Below, one piece after another: positions 25,646-33,858 of a DNA stretch of 64,000 nt. The position numbers and the translations under genes are program-made. The notes below the pieces were generated by a model that was not told the origin of the DNA, did no database searches, and saw only the letters and a list, made by a program, of their open reading frames with translations. The stretch's first letter is position 1; every line of letters starts with the position of its first letter. Source of the stretch: Flavobacterium sp. YO12 (GTDB lineage: Bacteria; Bacteroidota; Bacteroidia; Flavobacteriales; Flavobacteriaceae); assembly GCF_004119495.1 (NCBI RefSeq), contig NZ_NRQU01000008.1:60717-124716 (forward strand), in the 5' to 3' direction.

Positions 25646-26869
25646 ATGGAAGTTAAGAAAATCAATTTTTTACAGAGTTACAGCAGCATACTTTTGCTTC
25701 TTGGCGGTATTATTATAGGAAGTATTTTAGGATTGGTATTTGGAGAAAAAGTTTTGATCATAAAACCGATTGGCGATATATTTCTAAATTTACTTTTTAC
25801 GGCAATTATCCCGCTTATCTTTTTTACGATTGGTTCTTCAATTGCCAATTTAGAAAAAACAGAGAAACTTGGAAAGCTGTTTATTATAATGATATTGGTT
25901 TTTCTCGCGACAATTCTTATTTCTGGCATTGTAATGATCTGTGCCGTTTATCTTTTTCCAATTCATCAAGATATTGCTATTACCAAAGTTCCGTTTGAAA
26001 ACGTTCAATCCGGATCAGCTGGAGATCAAATCGCAAAGCTGCTTACGGCAAATGATTTCTTCGAATTATTGTCACGAAAAAGCATGCTGGCATTGATTAT
26101 ATTCTCATTTTTAATTGGCTTTGCCACATTACAATCTGGTGAAAAAGGAAATGCTTTCAAAAGTTTTCTGGATTCAGGAAACGAGGTAATGAAACAGCTT
26201 TTGAATATTATAATGAAATTTGCCCCAATTGGTTTAGGAGCTTATTTTGCTTATCAAGTTGGTATTTTTGGACCGCAGTTGTTTGGAGTTTATGCAAAAC
26301 CTATGGCTGTTTATTATGCTGCCTGCATCTTTTATTTCTTTGTATTTTTTAGTTTGTATGCACTGGTTGCCGGTGGAAAAAGAGCTTTCAAAGTTTTTTG
26401 GAGCAATAATGTAACCGCTTCATTAACTGCCGTTGGAACTTGCAGCAGTATTGCAACAATTCCGGCAAATCTCGATGCTGCACAAAAAATGGGAATTCCT
26501 GCGCATGTTCGTAATTTGGTGATTCCGCTTGGAGCACCTTTGCATAAAGATGGATCGAGTATGTCATCTATTTTAAAAATAACTTTTTTGTTTGCCATGT
26601 TTGGAAAAGATTTTACAGATCCTATGACAATTCTTTTGGCTTTAGGAATTACAGTTGTAGTTTCAATTGTGGAAGGTGGAATTCCAAACGGAGGTTATAT
26701 AGGAGAAGTTTTAGCCATCACCGTTTATGGATTTCCGATGGAACAGGCATTGCCAGTTGCCATGATTCTGGGAACTCTGGTTGATCCAATTGCTACTTTA
26801 CTAAATGCAAACGGCGACGTAATTTGTTCTATGATGGTTTCCAGATTTTCAGAAAAGACCAAATGGTAG
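25646..26869 (+). CDS. Dicarboxylate/amino acid:cation symporter (DAACS family)
   Basis: This 407-residue protein has about eight membrane helices and two re-entrant loops of the GltP/DctA/SdcS fold. Landmarks are LLFTAIIPLIFFTIGSSIANLE in the N-terminal half, LTAVGTCSSIATIPANL (the serine-rich re-entrant hairpin 1 equivalent, about 255-275) and IPLGAPLHKDGSSM. DPIATLLNANGD (about 380-392) lies in helix 8, where substrate and sodium bind. Members import aspartate, glutamate, serine or C4-dicarboxylates with Na+ or H+. Specificity is not readable. It stands alone; an amino-acid decarboxylase follows 89 bases later and could use an imported amino acid. Confidence 0.92.
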   Translation: MEVKKINFLQSYSSILLLLGGIIIGSILGLVFGEKVLIIKPIGDIFLNLLFTAIIPLIFFTIGSSIANLEKTEKLGKLFIIMILVFLATILISGIVMICAVYLFPIHQDIAITKVPFENVQSGSAGDQIAKLLTANDFFELLSRKSMLALIIFSFLIGFATLQSGEKGNAFKSFLDSGNEVMKQLLNIIMKFAPIGLGAYFAYQVGIFGPQLFGVYAKPMAVYYAACIFYFFVFFSLYALVAGGKRAFKVFWSNNVTASLTAVGTCSSIATIPANLDAAQKMGIPAHVRNLVIPLGAPLHKDGSSMSSILKITFLFAMFGKDFTDPMTILLALGITVVVSIVEGGIPNGGYIGEVLAITVYGFPMEQALPVAMILGTLVDPIATLLNANGDVICSMMVSRFSEKTKW

Positions 26870-26958
26870 CTTTTTAAGTACGTTTTACATTTTCACATTA
26901 AATATTAATTAACCTGTTTTCTACTGAAAAATCAGTATGAAAATCAATACTATATAAT

Positions 26959-28368
26959 ATGAATTCAATACTGCAGCATGATCTAAAAAATTTCGAAGTT
27001 ATCTTAGAAAAAGCAAAACAACAAGGAATTGATTTCTTGAATAATCTTGAGAATATTCCAACTTCAAGCAAAAATAAAGTAGATACAAACCGTGCTTTAA
27101 ACGAATTAGGTTTGGGCTCTGAAGAAGCTTTAATAGAATTTAATGAAAGATTAGTCCCTTTATTAGTCTCTTCGCCAGGCCCGCGTTATTGGGGTTTTGT
27201 AACTGGAGGATCAACTCCCGCTTCAATTGTAGGCGATTGGCTGTCGTCGATTTACGATCAGAATACGCAGGCAGTTGTGGCACAGGGCGGAAATTCGGCA
27301 TTAATAGAATTCGAAACCATTCATTTATTACTTCAATTACTAGAACTTCCAGATACATTCATGGGCGGATTTGTTACTGGAGCAACCATGTCAAATTTTA
27401 CTTGTTTAGGAGTGGCGAGACAATGGTTTGGAAAACAATTGGGGAAAGATTTTGCTAAGAATGGAATTTCAGAAACGATCAATATATTGACAGCAATGCC
27501 GCATTCGTCTTCTTTAAAAACATTATCAATGTTAGGAATTGGAAGTCAGAATTATACAGTTGTAAAAACAATTGAAGGTAACCGTGAAGCAATTGATATT
27601 GTTGATTTAGAAACAAAAATAAAAGAATTAAATGGAAAACCTTTTATTTTAATTTCTAGTGCAGGAACCGTAAATACAGCAGATTTTGATGATTTTAAGG
27701 AGATTTCAGCTCTTAAATCGAAATATAATTTTTGGTGGCATATTGATGCAGCTTTTGGTGGTTTCGCTGCAGTTTCAGAGAAACATAAGCATTATGTAGA
27801 AGGCTGGCAAGGCGCAGACAGTATTGCTGTTGATTGCCATAAATGGCTAAATGTTCCTTATGAAAGTGCATTTTATTTGGTAAAAAAGGAACATATTAAT
27901 CTGCAAATCGAAACGTTTCAAAATTCGAATGCTCCTTATTTAGGAAACCCGCTTGAAAATTTTAATTATTTAAACGTTCTTCCAGAAAACTCACGTCGTT
28001 TAAGAGCCTTGCCAGTTTGGTTTTCTTTAGTAGCTTACGGAAAAGAAGGATTTTGTGATATTATTGAAAAAAGTGCTTTACTTGCGCTGCATTTTGGAAA
28101 TGAGCTTATTGAAGACAGCCGCTTTGAACTTCTTGCTCCAATTCGTTTAAATAATGTTTGTTTTACTTTAAAAGGAGATGAAAATCAAGATAAAGTTGCT
28201 CAATTCTTAACGCAGCTAAATGATACAGGAAAAGTATTTATGACGCCAACTGTTTATCAAAATAAAAAAGGCATTAGAGCTTCATTTGTAAATTGGAGAA
28301 CTGCCGAAGAAGATATTAAAATTGTAATAGAAGAAATGAAAAATATAATTTCAGATTTGGATTTATAA
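26959..28368 (+). CDS. PLP-dependent group II decarboxylase
   Basis: This 469-residue protein resembles aromatic-L-amino-acid/glutamate decarboxylases. It has PRYWGFVTGGSTPASIVGDWL near residue 75, GGFVTGATMSNFTCLGVAR around 135-153, and HIDAAFGGFAAVS with the PLP-contacting Asp (about 263). DCHKWLNVPYES carries the PLP-binding lysine (about 296). Substrate could be an aromatic amino acid, glutamate or 2,4-diaminobutyrate; the sequence does not tell. It follows the amino-acid symporter in the same direction, which suggests an uptake/decarboxylation pair. A strong terminator follows. Confidence 0.9.
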   Translation: MNSILQHDLKNFEVILEKAKQQGIDFLNNLENIPTSSKNKVDTNRALNELGLGSEEALIEFNERLVPLLVSSPGPRYWGFVTGGSTPASIVGDWLSSIYDQNTQAVVAQGGNSALIEFETIHLLLQLLELPDTFMGGFVTGATMSNFTCLGVARQWFGKQLGKDFAKNGISETINILTAMPHSSSLKTLSMLGIGSQNYTVVKTIEGNREAIDIVDLETKIKELNGKPFILISSAGTVNTADFDDFKEISALKSKYNFWWHIDAAFGGFAAVSEKHKHYVEGWQGADSIAVDCHKWLNVPYESAFYLVKKEHINLQIETFQNSNAPYLGNPLENFNYLNVLPENSRRLRALPVWFSLVAYGKEGFCDIIEKSALLALHFGNELIEDSRFELLAPIRLNNVCFTLKGDENQDKVAQFLTQLNDTGKVFMTPTVYQNKKGIRASFVNWRTAEEDIKIVIEEMKNIISDLDL

Positions 28369-28388
28369 AACCTAAAATAGAATTTTTG

Positions 28389-28420
28389 AAGCCCGTTTAT
28401 GTATTAAGCGGGCTTTTTTT
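28389..28420 (+). terminator. Terminator after the decarboxylase gene
   Basis: AAGCCCG (28389-28395) pairs with CGGGCTT (28409-28415), followed by a run of T. About 240 further bases before the TonB receptor contain its promoter and otherwise nothing I can name. Confidence 0.88.
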
Positions 28421-28595
28421 ATGCGCTAAATTCTGTTTTTCCTTAAAAAAGTGTTCGGTAATTTAACTTTTATGATCGGTAATCTTAATTAAATATTAAG
28501 CTAAAGTTAATTATTGATTAAGAAAAGCTGTTTTTTTTATTGATTGTTGAGTTTAAAAGTTAATTATTATTCTTATTTAGAATAATTAAAAATAG

Positions 28596-28627
28596 TTTGG
28601 AAAAGCTGTTGAAAGAGGCTAAGTTTG
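28596..28627 (+). promoter_or_regulatory. Probable promoter of the TonB-receptor operon
   Basis: TTTG 28596-28599, exactly 20 bases, TAAGTTTG 28620-28627, a full match to the Bacteroidota consensus. The start codon lies 33 bases further. No clear Fur box was recognised. Confidence 0.7.
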
Positions 28628-28660
28628 TTGTCAATTTAATTTTCAAACCATATTTATCTG

Positions 28661-31006
28661 ATGCAAATAAGTAGATTATTACTCTTGATCACGATTATTT
28701 TTACCTCACTTCAAGGGTACTCACAAAAAAACAAAGTAAACTTAACCGGAGTTGTTTTAACAAATCAAGGCAAGCCAGCTGAAGGCGTTTCAGTAGCACT
28801 AAAAGGAACCGCTTACGCAACACTAACCAATACTAAAGGAGAATATAAAATTAATGCCGAAAGTGGAGACTATATTTTATTGATTACTCATGTTGGTTTT
28901 AAAACTACAGAAGCGGCAGTTTCGCTTAAACAAGGCGGCAAACCAACTCAGAATATAACAATGGAGGAAGATATGGCAGCTCTAAACGAAGTTGCTGTAA
29001 AAGGAAAGTCTAAAGTACAGCGCGCCAGAGAGCAGGCATACAACATTACTTCTGTCGATCTTAAAAAAACATACAATACAACTGCCGATTTAAATCAGGT
29101 TTTGAACAAAACTACAGGAGTACGTATTCGTGAGTATGGAGGATTAGGATCTGCATTCAACTTTTCATTAAACGGTTTCTCAGGAAATCAAGTTAAGTTT
29201 TTTCTTGACGGAGTGCCTATGGATAGTTATGGTTCGTCGCTTACTTTAAATAATATTCCAGTAAATATGGCCGAAAGAATCGATGTTTACAAAGGTGTTG
29301 TTCCTGTAGAATTGGGCGCAGATGCTTTGGGAGGAGCTGTAAATATTATTACCAATAAAAATGTAAACCGCTATATCGATGCTTCTTACAGTTATGGTTC
29401 TTTTAATACGCATAGAGCGGCTGTAAACACTAGATTTTCGGGTAGAGATGGGTTTATTGCTAATATTAATGCTTTTGCAAATTATTCAGACAACGATTAT
29501 AAAGTAGACGTAAGTGTTGTCGATAAAAATACTTCGAAGTTTTTGCCTGAACAAAAATACAAACACTTTCATGACGGTTACAAGTCGGGAACTATAATGG
29601 CCGAAGCAGGATTTAAGAACAAAAGCTTTGCCGATTATTTGCTTGTTGGTTTTGCTATGTCTGGCAATAAAAAGGAAATTCAGCAGGGAAGATCTATGCA
29701 AAAAGTGGTTGGACAGGCATTTACAGACAGTGAAAGTTTTATCACTTCTTTAAAATATAAAAAAGACAATCTTTTTACTAAAGGATTATCGTTAAATGTA
29801 AACAGCACATACGCTTTGGTAAACAACAGATCTGTAGATACATCGTCAAGAGTATATGACTGGACAGGGAATTATGTATACCGACAATTTGCAGGAAACA
29901 GTGATAAAGGAGAGCTGGGAAACAAGAGTATTTATGTTTATGATGAAGAAAATGCCCAGTTGACGACTAATTTAAAATACCAATTGAGCGAGCAGCATTC
30001 ACTGGCTTTAAATTATTCGTATTTAGGTTATAAACGTAAAGAAACAGATGAGTATTTAACAGTAATTGAGCTTGGTAAACCAACCATTAATAAGAATATT
30101 TTAGGGTTGGGGTATAACTTCAGCGGTTTAGATAATCGATTGGCAATTTCTGCTTTTGGAAAAATGTTTGATTTAGAAACCAAAATGATTTCTGGCGGAA
30201 TAACACAATCCACAACATCGACTAATTATGGTTATGGAGCTACTTCGGCATACCATTTATCAGATAAATTACAAATAAAAGGATCTTATGAACATGCTTA
30301 TCGTTTGCCGGCAGCAATCGAAATGCTTGGAGATGGTTTAACTGTAAACAGCAATATTGGTTTAAAACCAGAGAGCAGTGACAACGCAAATTTAGGGCTT
30401 GCTTTTATTCTTCAAAAAGAAAAAAATTACTTTAATGCCGAAACTAGTTTAATATACAGAGAAGCAAAAGATTTTATTAGAGAAAGGCAAGATGGCGATA
30501 AAACGGTATTTGAAAACTTGCAAAATGTACAAGTTTCAGGTATTGATGGAGTTCTTCGATACGGTTACACCGATTTACTTACGTTCGAGGTAAATGCAAC
30601 ATACCAAAAGAGCCTTAACAAAAACAAATACAAAACAGGAACAACAAGTCCTGATGCTTTGTATGATGCGCAGTTACCAAACGTTCCAATTTTTTACGGA
30701 AATGCTGATTTGACTTTTAATTTTAAAAATGTCAAATATCAAGGAGATAAACTTTCCTTGAATGTAAGCGCAAATTATATCGATGCTTTTTATTTGACTT
30801 GGCCGGTTTTAGGTGAGTTAGAAACTAAAAAAGCTATTCCTGAACAGTTTACCCAGAATGCAATGGTTGCCTATTCTTTTTTGAAAGGAAAATACAATCT
30901 CGCATTCGAATGTAGAAATATTACTGATGTTAAGGTTTACGACTACTTTAAAGTTCAAAAGCCAGGACGTGCTTTTGCCGTTAAGTTCAGGTATTTTCTT
31001 CAGTAA
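28661..31006 (+). CDS. TonB-dependent outer-membrane receptor (XusA-like)
   Basis: This 781-residue protein has a signal peptide (about 1-21, ending GYSQ) and a carboxypeptidase-regulatory-like beta-sandwich (about 25-110, LTGVVLTNQGKPAEGVSVAL). A plug domain (about 120-240, VLNKTTGVRIREYGGLGS and GADALGGAVNIITNK) and a 22-strand barrel ending AVKFRYFLQ follow. It is followed by a DUF4374 lipoprotein and a PepSY membrane protein. That three-gene order matches xusA-xusB-xusC of Bacteroides, which imports xenosiderophores. Iron-siderophore uptake is therefore the best guess; the actual ligand is unknown. Confidence 0.92.
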   Translation: MQISRLLLLITIIFTSLQGYSQKNKVNLTGVVLTNQGKPAEGVSVALKGTAYATLTNTKGEYKINAESGDYILLITHVGFKTTEAAVSLKQGGKPTQNITMEEDMAALNEVAVKGKSKVQRAREQAYNITSVDLKKTYNTTADLNQVLNKTTGVRIREYGGLGSAFNFSLNGFSGNQVKFFLDGVPMDSYGSSLTLNNIPVNMAERIDVYKGVVPVELGADALGGAVNIITNKNVNRYIDASYSYGSFNTHRAAVNTRFSGRDGFIANINAFANYSDNDYKVDVSVVDKNTSKFLPEQKYKHFHDGYKSGTIMAEAGFKNKSFADYLLVGFAMSGNKKEIQQGRSMQKVVGQAFTDSESFITSLKYKKDNLFTKGLSLNVNSTYALVNNRSVDTSSRVYDWTGNYVYRQFAGNSDKGELGNKSIYVYDEENAQLTTNLKYQLSEQHSLALNYSYLGYKRKETDEYLTVIELGKPTINKNILGLGYNFSGLDNRLAISAFGKMFDLETKMISGGITQSTTSTNYGYGATSAYHLSDKLQIKGSYEHAYRLPAAIEMLGDGLTVNSNIGLKPESSDNANLGLAFILQKEKNYFNAETSLIYREAKDFIRERQDGDKTVFENLQNVQVSGIDGVLRYGYTDLLTFEVNATYQKSLNKNKYKTGTTSPDALYDAQLPNVPIFYGNADLTFNFKNVKYQGDKLSLNVSANYIDAFYLTWPVLGELETKKAIPEQFTQNAMVAYSFLKGKYNLAFECRNITDVKVYDYFKVQKPGRAFAVKFRYFLQ

Positions 31007-31041
31007 TTAAATTTTAATAATAACCCTTAATAATTATAATC

Positions 31042-32286
31042 ATGTTAGTAAACAAATTCGCAAAATGCTTTGCATTGGGCTTTCTGTCATTATCTATTTT
31101 TTCATGCAGCAGCGATGATTCATCTTCAAAAGAAGAGTCAGCAGTAAATGGTGCAAAATACGTTGCATCATATTGGTTAGACGATTACACACAATATATA
31201 TTAGATTTTAACTCTACAGATCAATTAATGACCGGCGAAATCAGCGCCAAAGGAGTTGGAATTGAGCAAGAAGGAAGCTGTTTTCCAGTACAAAATACTT
31301 TTTTTGCATTGAGTACAGGAGATGAAGGATCAGTTTCATTTCATCTTAACAGCGCAGGAAAACTAGTTCCAGGCGGAAAACTAGCTTTCGAATCGTCGTA
31401 CGCAGTAGGTTATACTGATGATAAAAAAATGATCAATATTGGTGCTACTTGGGACGGAAGTTCGTCAGATTACGAACTTATGATTTACAATCCAGCAACG
31501 GTTTCAATCGATGGTCGTAAGTTTAATGACTTTAGCGTGACTCCTGGAAATAAAAACATTTTATATTGGCCAACTGGAGCTGCAGTTTCTGGCGACAAAC
31601 TTTTTGTTCCTGTTTATACTAAAGATGTAAGCGAGAAGAAAAATGTAGTATTATCTTCAGATGCAGTTGTAAGAGTTTACAAATATCCTTCTTTAGAATA
31701 TGTTACAACAATAAAAGATACAAGAACAACTGCAATTGGAATGTACTATACTAATACAGGAATTGTACAAACTGAATCTGGAGATATTTATACTTTTTCA
31801 TCTAATGCACGTGCAGGAGGTTATCCAGTTACAGCTGCAGCTTCTGGAGTTTTACGTATTAAAAAAGGAGATGCTAAATTTGATCCAGGATATTTCTTTG
31901 ATCTTGAAGCAAGTACTATTAAAGGAAAAGTTTTAGCAGCATATCCATTAGGCGGAGAGAAAGTTTTTATCTCTTATATTCCTGCTTCTGTTGATCCAGG
32001 AAAATCAGTTTATAGTTTCTTAAGCACACAAACCATATTCAAGTCAGCAATTCTTGACTTATCAGCAAAAACTGTTTTAGCGGTTACAGGATTACCTGAT
32101 CATGGTGGTGATGAGTTTTTTGGAGTTGGAAGTTTGTTTGTTGAAAACGGAAAAGCTTACAAAAGTTTCGTAACTGGCGATGAAGCTCGTGTTTATCAAA
32201 TTGATATTGCAACAGGTAATGCAAAAGCTGGAGCTCTTATTAAAGAAGGTCTTTACTTACCAACAATTGGTAAACTTACTTTCTAA
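31042..32286 (+). CDS. DUF4374 lipoprotein (XusB-like siderophore-binding)
   Basis: This 414-residue lipoprotein has a signal sequence and lipobox ending FSC, with Cys22 as lipidated residue. The following SSDDSS is acidic and polar, as in surface-export signals of Bacteroidota lipoproteins. The rest is beta-rich with a likely propeller character (repeated YxxxYPSLEYVTTI-type strands, several GxxxY). DUF4374 proteins include XusB, which binds siderophores at the cell surface in Bacteroides. It starts 35 bases after the receptor gene, so the two are co-transcribed. A PepSY-type membrane protein follows 80 bases later. Confidence 0.85.
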   Translation: MLVNKFAKCFALGFLSLSIFSCSSDDSSSKEESAVNGAKYVASYWLDDYTQYILDFNSTDQLMTGEISAKGVGIEQEGSCFPVQNTFFALSTGDEGSVSFHLNSAGKLVPGGKLAFESSYAVGYTDDKKMINIGATWDGSSSDYELMIYNPATVSIDGRKFNDFSVTPGNKNILYWPTGAAVSGDKLFVPVYTKDVSEKKNVVLSSDAVVRVYKYPSLEYVTTIKDTRTTAIGMYYTNTGIVQTESGDIYTFSSNARAGGYPVTAAASGVLRIKKGDAKFDPGYFFDLEASTIKGKVLAAYPLGGEKVFISYIPASVDPGKSVYSFLSTQTIFKSAILDLSAKTVLAVTGLPDHGGDEFFGVGSLFVENGKAYKSFVTGDEARVYQIDIATGNAKAGALIKEGLYLPTIGKLTF

Positions 32287-32366
32287 ATTCTAATCTATTA
32301 TAGATGGCTTGAAGTATCTTAAAAGATGCTCAAGCCATTTTTTTCTTTTATTAAATTATAATTTCA

Positions 32367-33527
32367 ATGACTGTTATTAAAAGCCGCACGGGTAAACCGC
32401 CAAATAAAGGAAAATCACGTTTTAGTAAAATTAATGCCTGGCTGCATTTATGGCTGGGTCTTGCTTCAGGAATAATTGTGTTCATAATGGCAATTACAGG
32501 TTGCATTTTAGTTTTTGAACAAGAAATAAAAGAGTTGACTTCACCATACTTAAATGTTGAAGCACAAAGCCCGGAAAAACTGCTGCCGCCTTCAAAAATT
32601 TACGCTGCCGTTCAAAAAGTACTGCCAAATAAAGAAATTCATGGAGTATGGTATAATGGTTTAGATAAATCGGTTAAAGTTGATATTGAATCAGATTCAT
32701 TGATTTATGTAAATCCGTATAACGGCAAAATTACTGGAATGGTCGATCATGAAGATTTCTTTCATATTATCGATGAAGGACATCGAAATCTTTGGCTGGA
32801 GCGTGAAATAGGAGCGCAGATAACAGCTTGGGCAACTTTCATTTTTTTCTTTTTATTGATAAGCGGACTTATACTTTGGTTTCCAAAAAAATGGAATAAA
32901 ACAACGGTTAACAACAGTTTTAAAATAAAATGGAGCGCCAAACTCAAACGTTTAAATTATGACTTGCATAACGTTATGGGATTTTATGTCATCATTTTGG
33001 CTTTGCTGATTTCTTTTACAGGATTATTAATGAGCTTTCATTGGCTTCGCGAAAGTACTTATTGGATAAGCGGCGGCTGGGCTGATGAAAAGGACAAAAA
33101 AGAACAGATTGTTTCGGTTAAAAATGATACAATTTCTAAACAGCAAATAGATAAGCTGGCCGGAGCTGATTTTATCTGGAAAAAGGTACGAACGGAAATT
33201 GCTAAGGAAAATAAAGAAGCGGTTATCATTCATTTTCCTGATGAACCCAAAGACGATTATTATGCTTGTACAGATATGTATAAAGGAATTTGGAGAGATT
33301 TATATTTTGATTCAAAAACATTAGAACTGCTTCCAAAATCTGAAAAATACATTAGTGATGAACGTTTCTCAGATTGGTTAATGAGATCAAATTACAGTCT
33401 TCATATTGGCGCAATAGGCGGATTGACTACAAAGATTATCTATTTTACAGCAAGTTTAATATGTGCAAGTCTTCCTATTACTGGTTTTTACATCTGGTGG
33501 GGAAGAAAGAAAAAGCAAAAAAAATAA
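32367..33527 (+). CDS. PepSY-associated TM helix protein (XusC-like)
   Basis: This 386-residue inner-membrane protein has four main helices. One is at about 30-50 (GLASGIIVFIMAITGCILVFEQEI), one at about 150-172, one at about 205-228 (YVIILALLISFTGLLMSFHWL) and one near the C-terminus (IIYFTASLICASLPITGFYIWW). A periplasmic PepSY-type region lies between the first two, and conserved histidines occur in NAWLHLWLG and LNYDLHNVMG. This architecture is shared by putative ferric-siderophore reductases. In a TonB receptor/DUF4374 operon it would release iron from imported siderophores (inference). A terminator follows at 33572. Confidence 0.88.
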   Translation: MTVIKSRTGKPPNKGKSRFSKINAWLHLWLGLASGIIVFIMAITGCILVFEQEIKELTSPYLNVEAQSPEKLLPPSKIYAAVQKVLPNKEIHGVWYNGLDKSVKVDIESDSLIYVNPYNGKITGMVDHEDFFHIIDEGHRNLWLEREIGAQITAWATFIFFFLLISGLILWFPKKWNKTTVNNSFKIKWSAKLKRLNYDLHNVMGFYVIILALLISFTGLLMSFHWLRESTYWISGGWADEKDKKEQIVSVKNDTISKQQIDKLAGADFIWKKVRTEIAKENKEAVIIHFPDEPKDDYYACTDMYKGIWRDLYFDSKTLELLPKSEKYISDERFSDWLMRSNYSLHIGAIGGLTTKIIYFTASLICASLPITGFYIWWGRKKKQKK

Positions 33528-33571
33528 CATTGAATACTTTTTAAGTTTCTATTTGTTTGGTTAGTTGGTTG

Positions 33572-33615
33572 AAAGTCTTTTGCAAGAAATAATATTCTGC
33601 AAGAGACTTTTTTTT
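33572..33615 (+). terminator. Terminator of the siderophore operon
   Basis: AAAGTCTTTTGCA (33572-33584) pairs with TGCAAGAGACTTT (33598-33610) with one G-U pair, followed by eight T. Confidence 0.88.
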
Positions 33616-33645
33616 GTTTTAAAATAAAGAAAACAAACAATCATA

Positions 33646-33721
33646 TTGTCAGGCTGAGCGAAGACGAAGCCCCGCAAAGTGATTTAGCATATGTGAGCTT
33701 CGACTTCGCTCAGCCTGACAA
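33646..33721. mobile_element. Dispersed palindromic element with TTGTCA ends, copy 2
   Basis: The 25-base ends (33646-33670 and 33697-33721; left begins TTGTCAGGCTGAGCGAAG) are complementary at 24 of 25 positions, and the interior begins CCCGCAAAG. It shares the end pattern and the CCGCAA interior with the element at 24659-24759. Short, non-coding, MITE/REP-like. The remainder of 33528-33858 is terminators on either side. Confidence 0.7.
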
Positions 33722-33782
33722 CTCTGACTTCATTCGGCCATATAGAGGTGTGATTATTTACTGCTTTTGCATAATATCTTTA

Positions 33783-33813
33783 AAAACAAAAAGAGCCTGC
33801 TTTTAGCAGGCTC
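33783..33813 (-). terminator. Terminator of the minus-strand TonB-receptor-like gene
   Basis: GAGCCTGC (33793-33800), TTTTA loop, GCAGGCTC (33806-33813); the A-rich bases on its left give the U tract on the minus strand. Confidence 0.88.
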
Positions 33814-33858
33814 CTCTCATTCAAAAAAAAATAAAAACAAAAACAAATTCAAGGGATC

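Noticed and set aside
27189..27458. 89-aa alternative-frame ORF inside the decarboxylase gene
   Set aside because: It is an out-of-frame reading of conserved decarboxylase sequence; no support for a separate gene.
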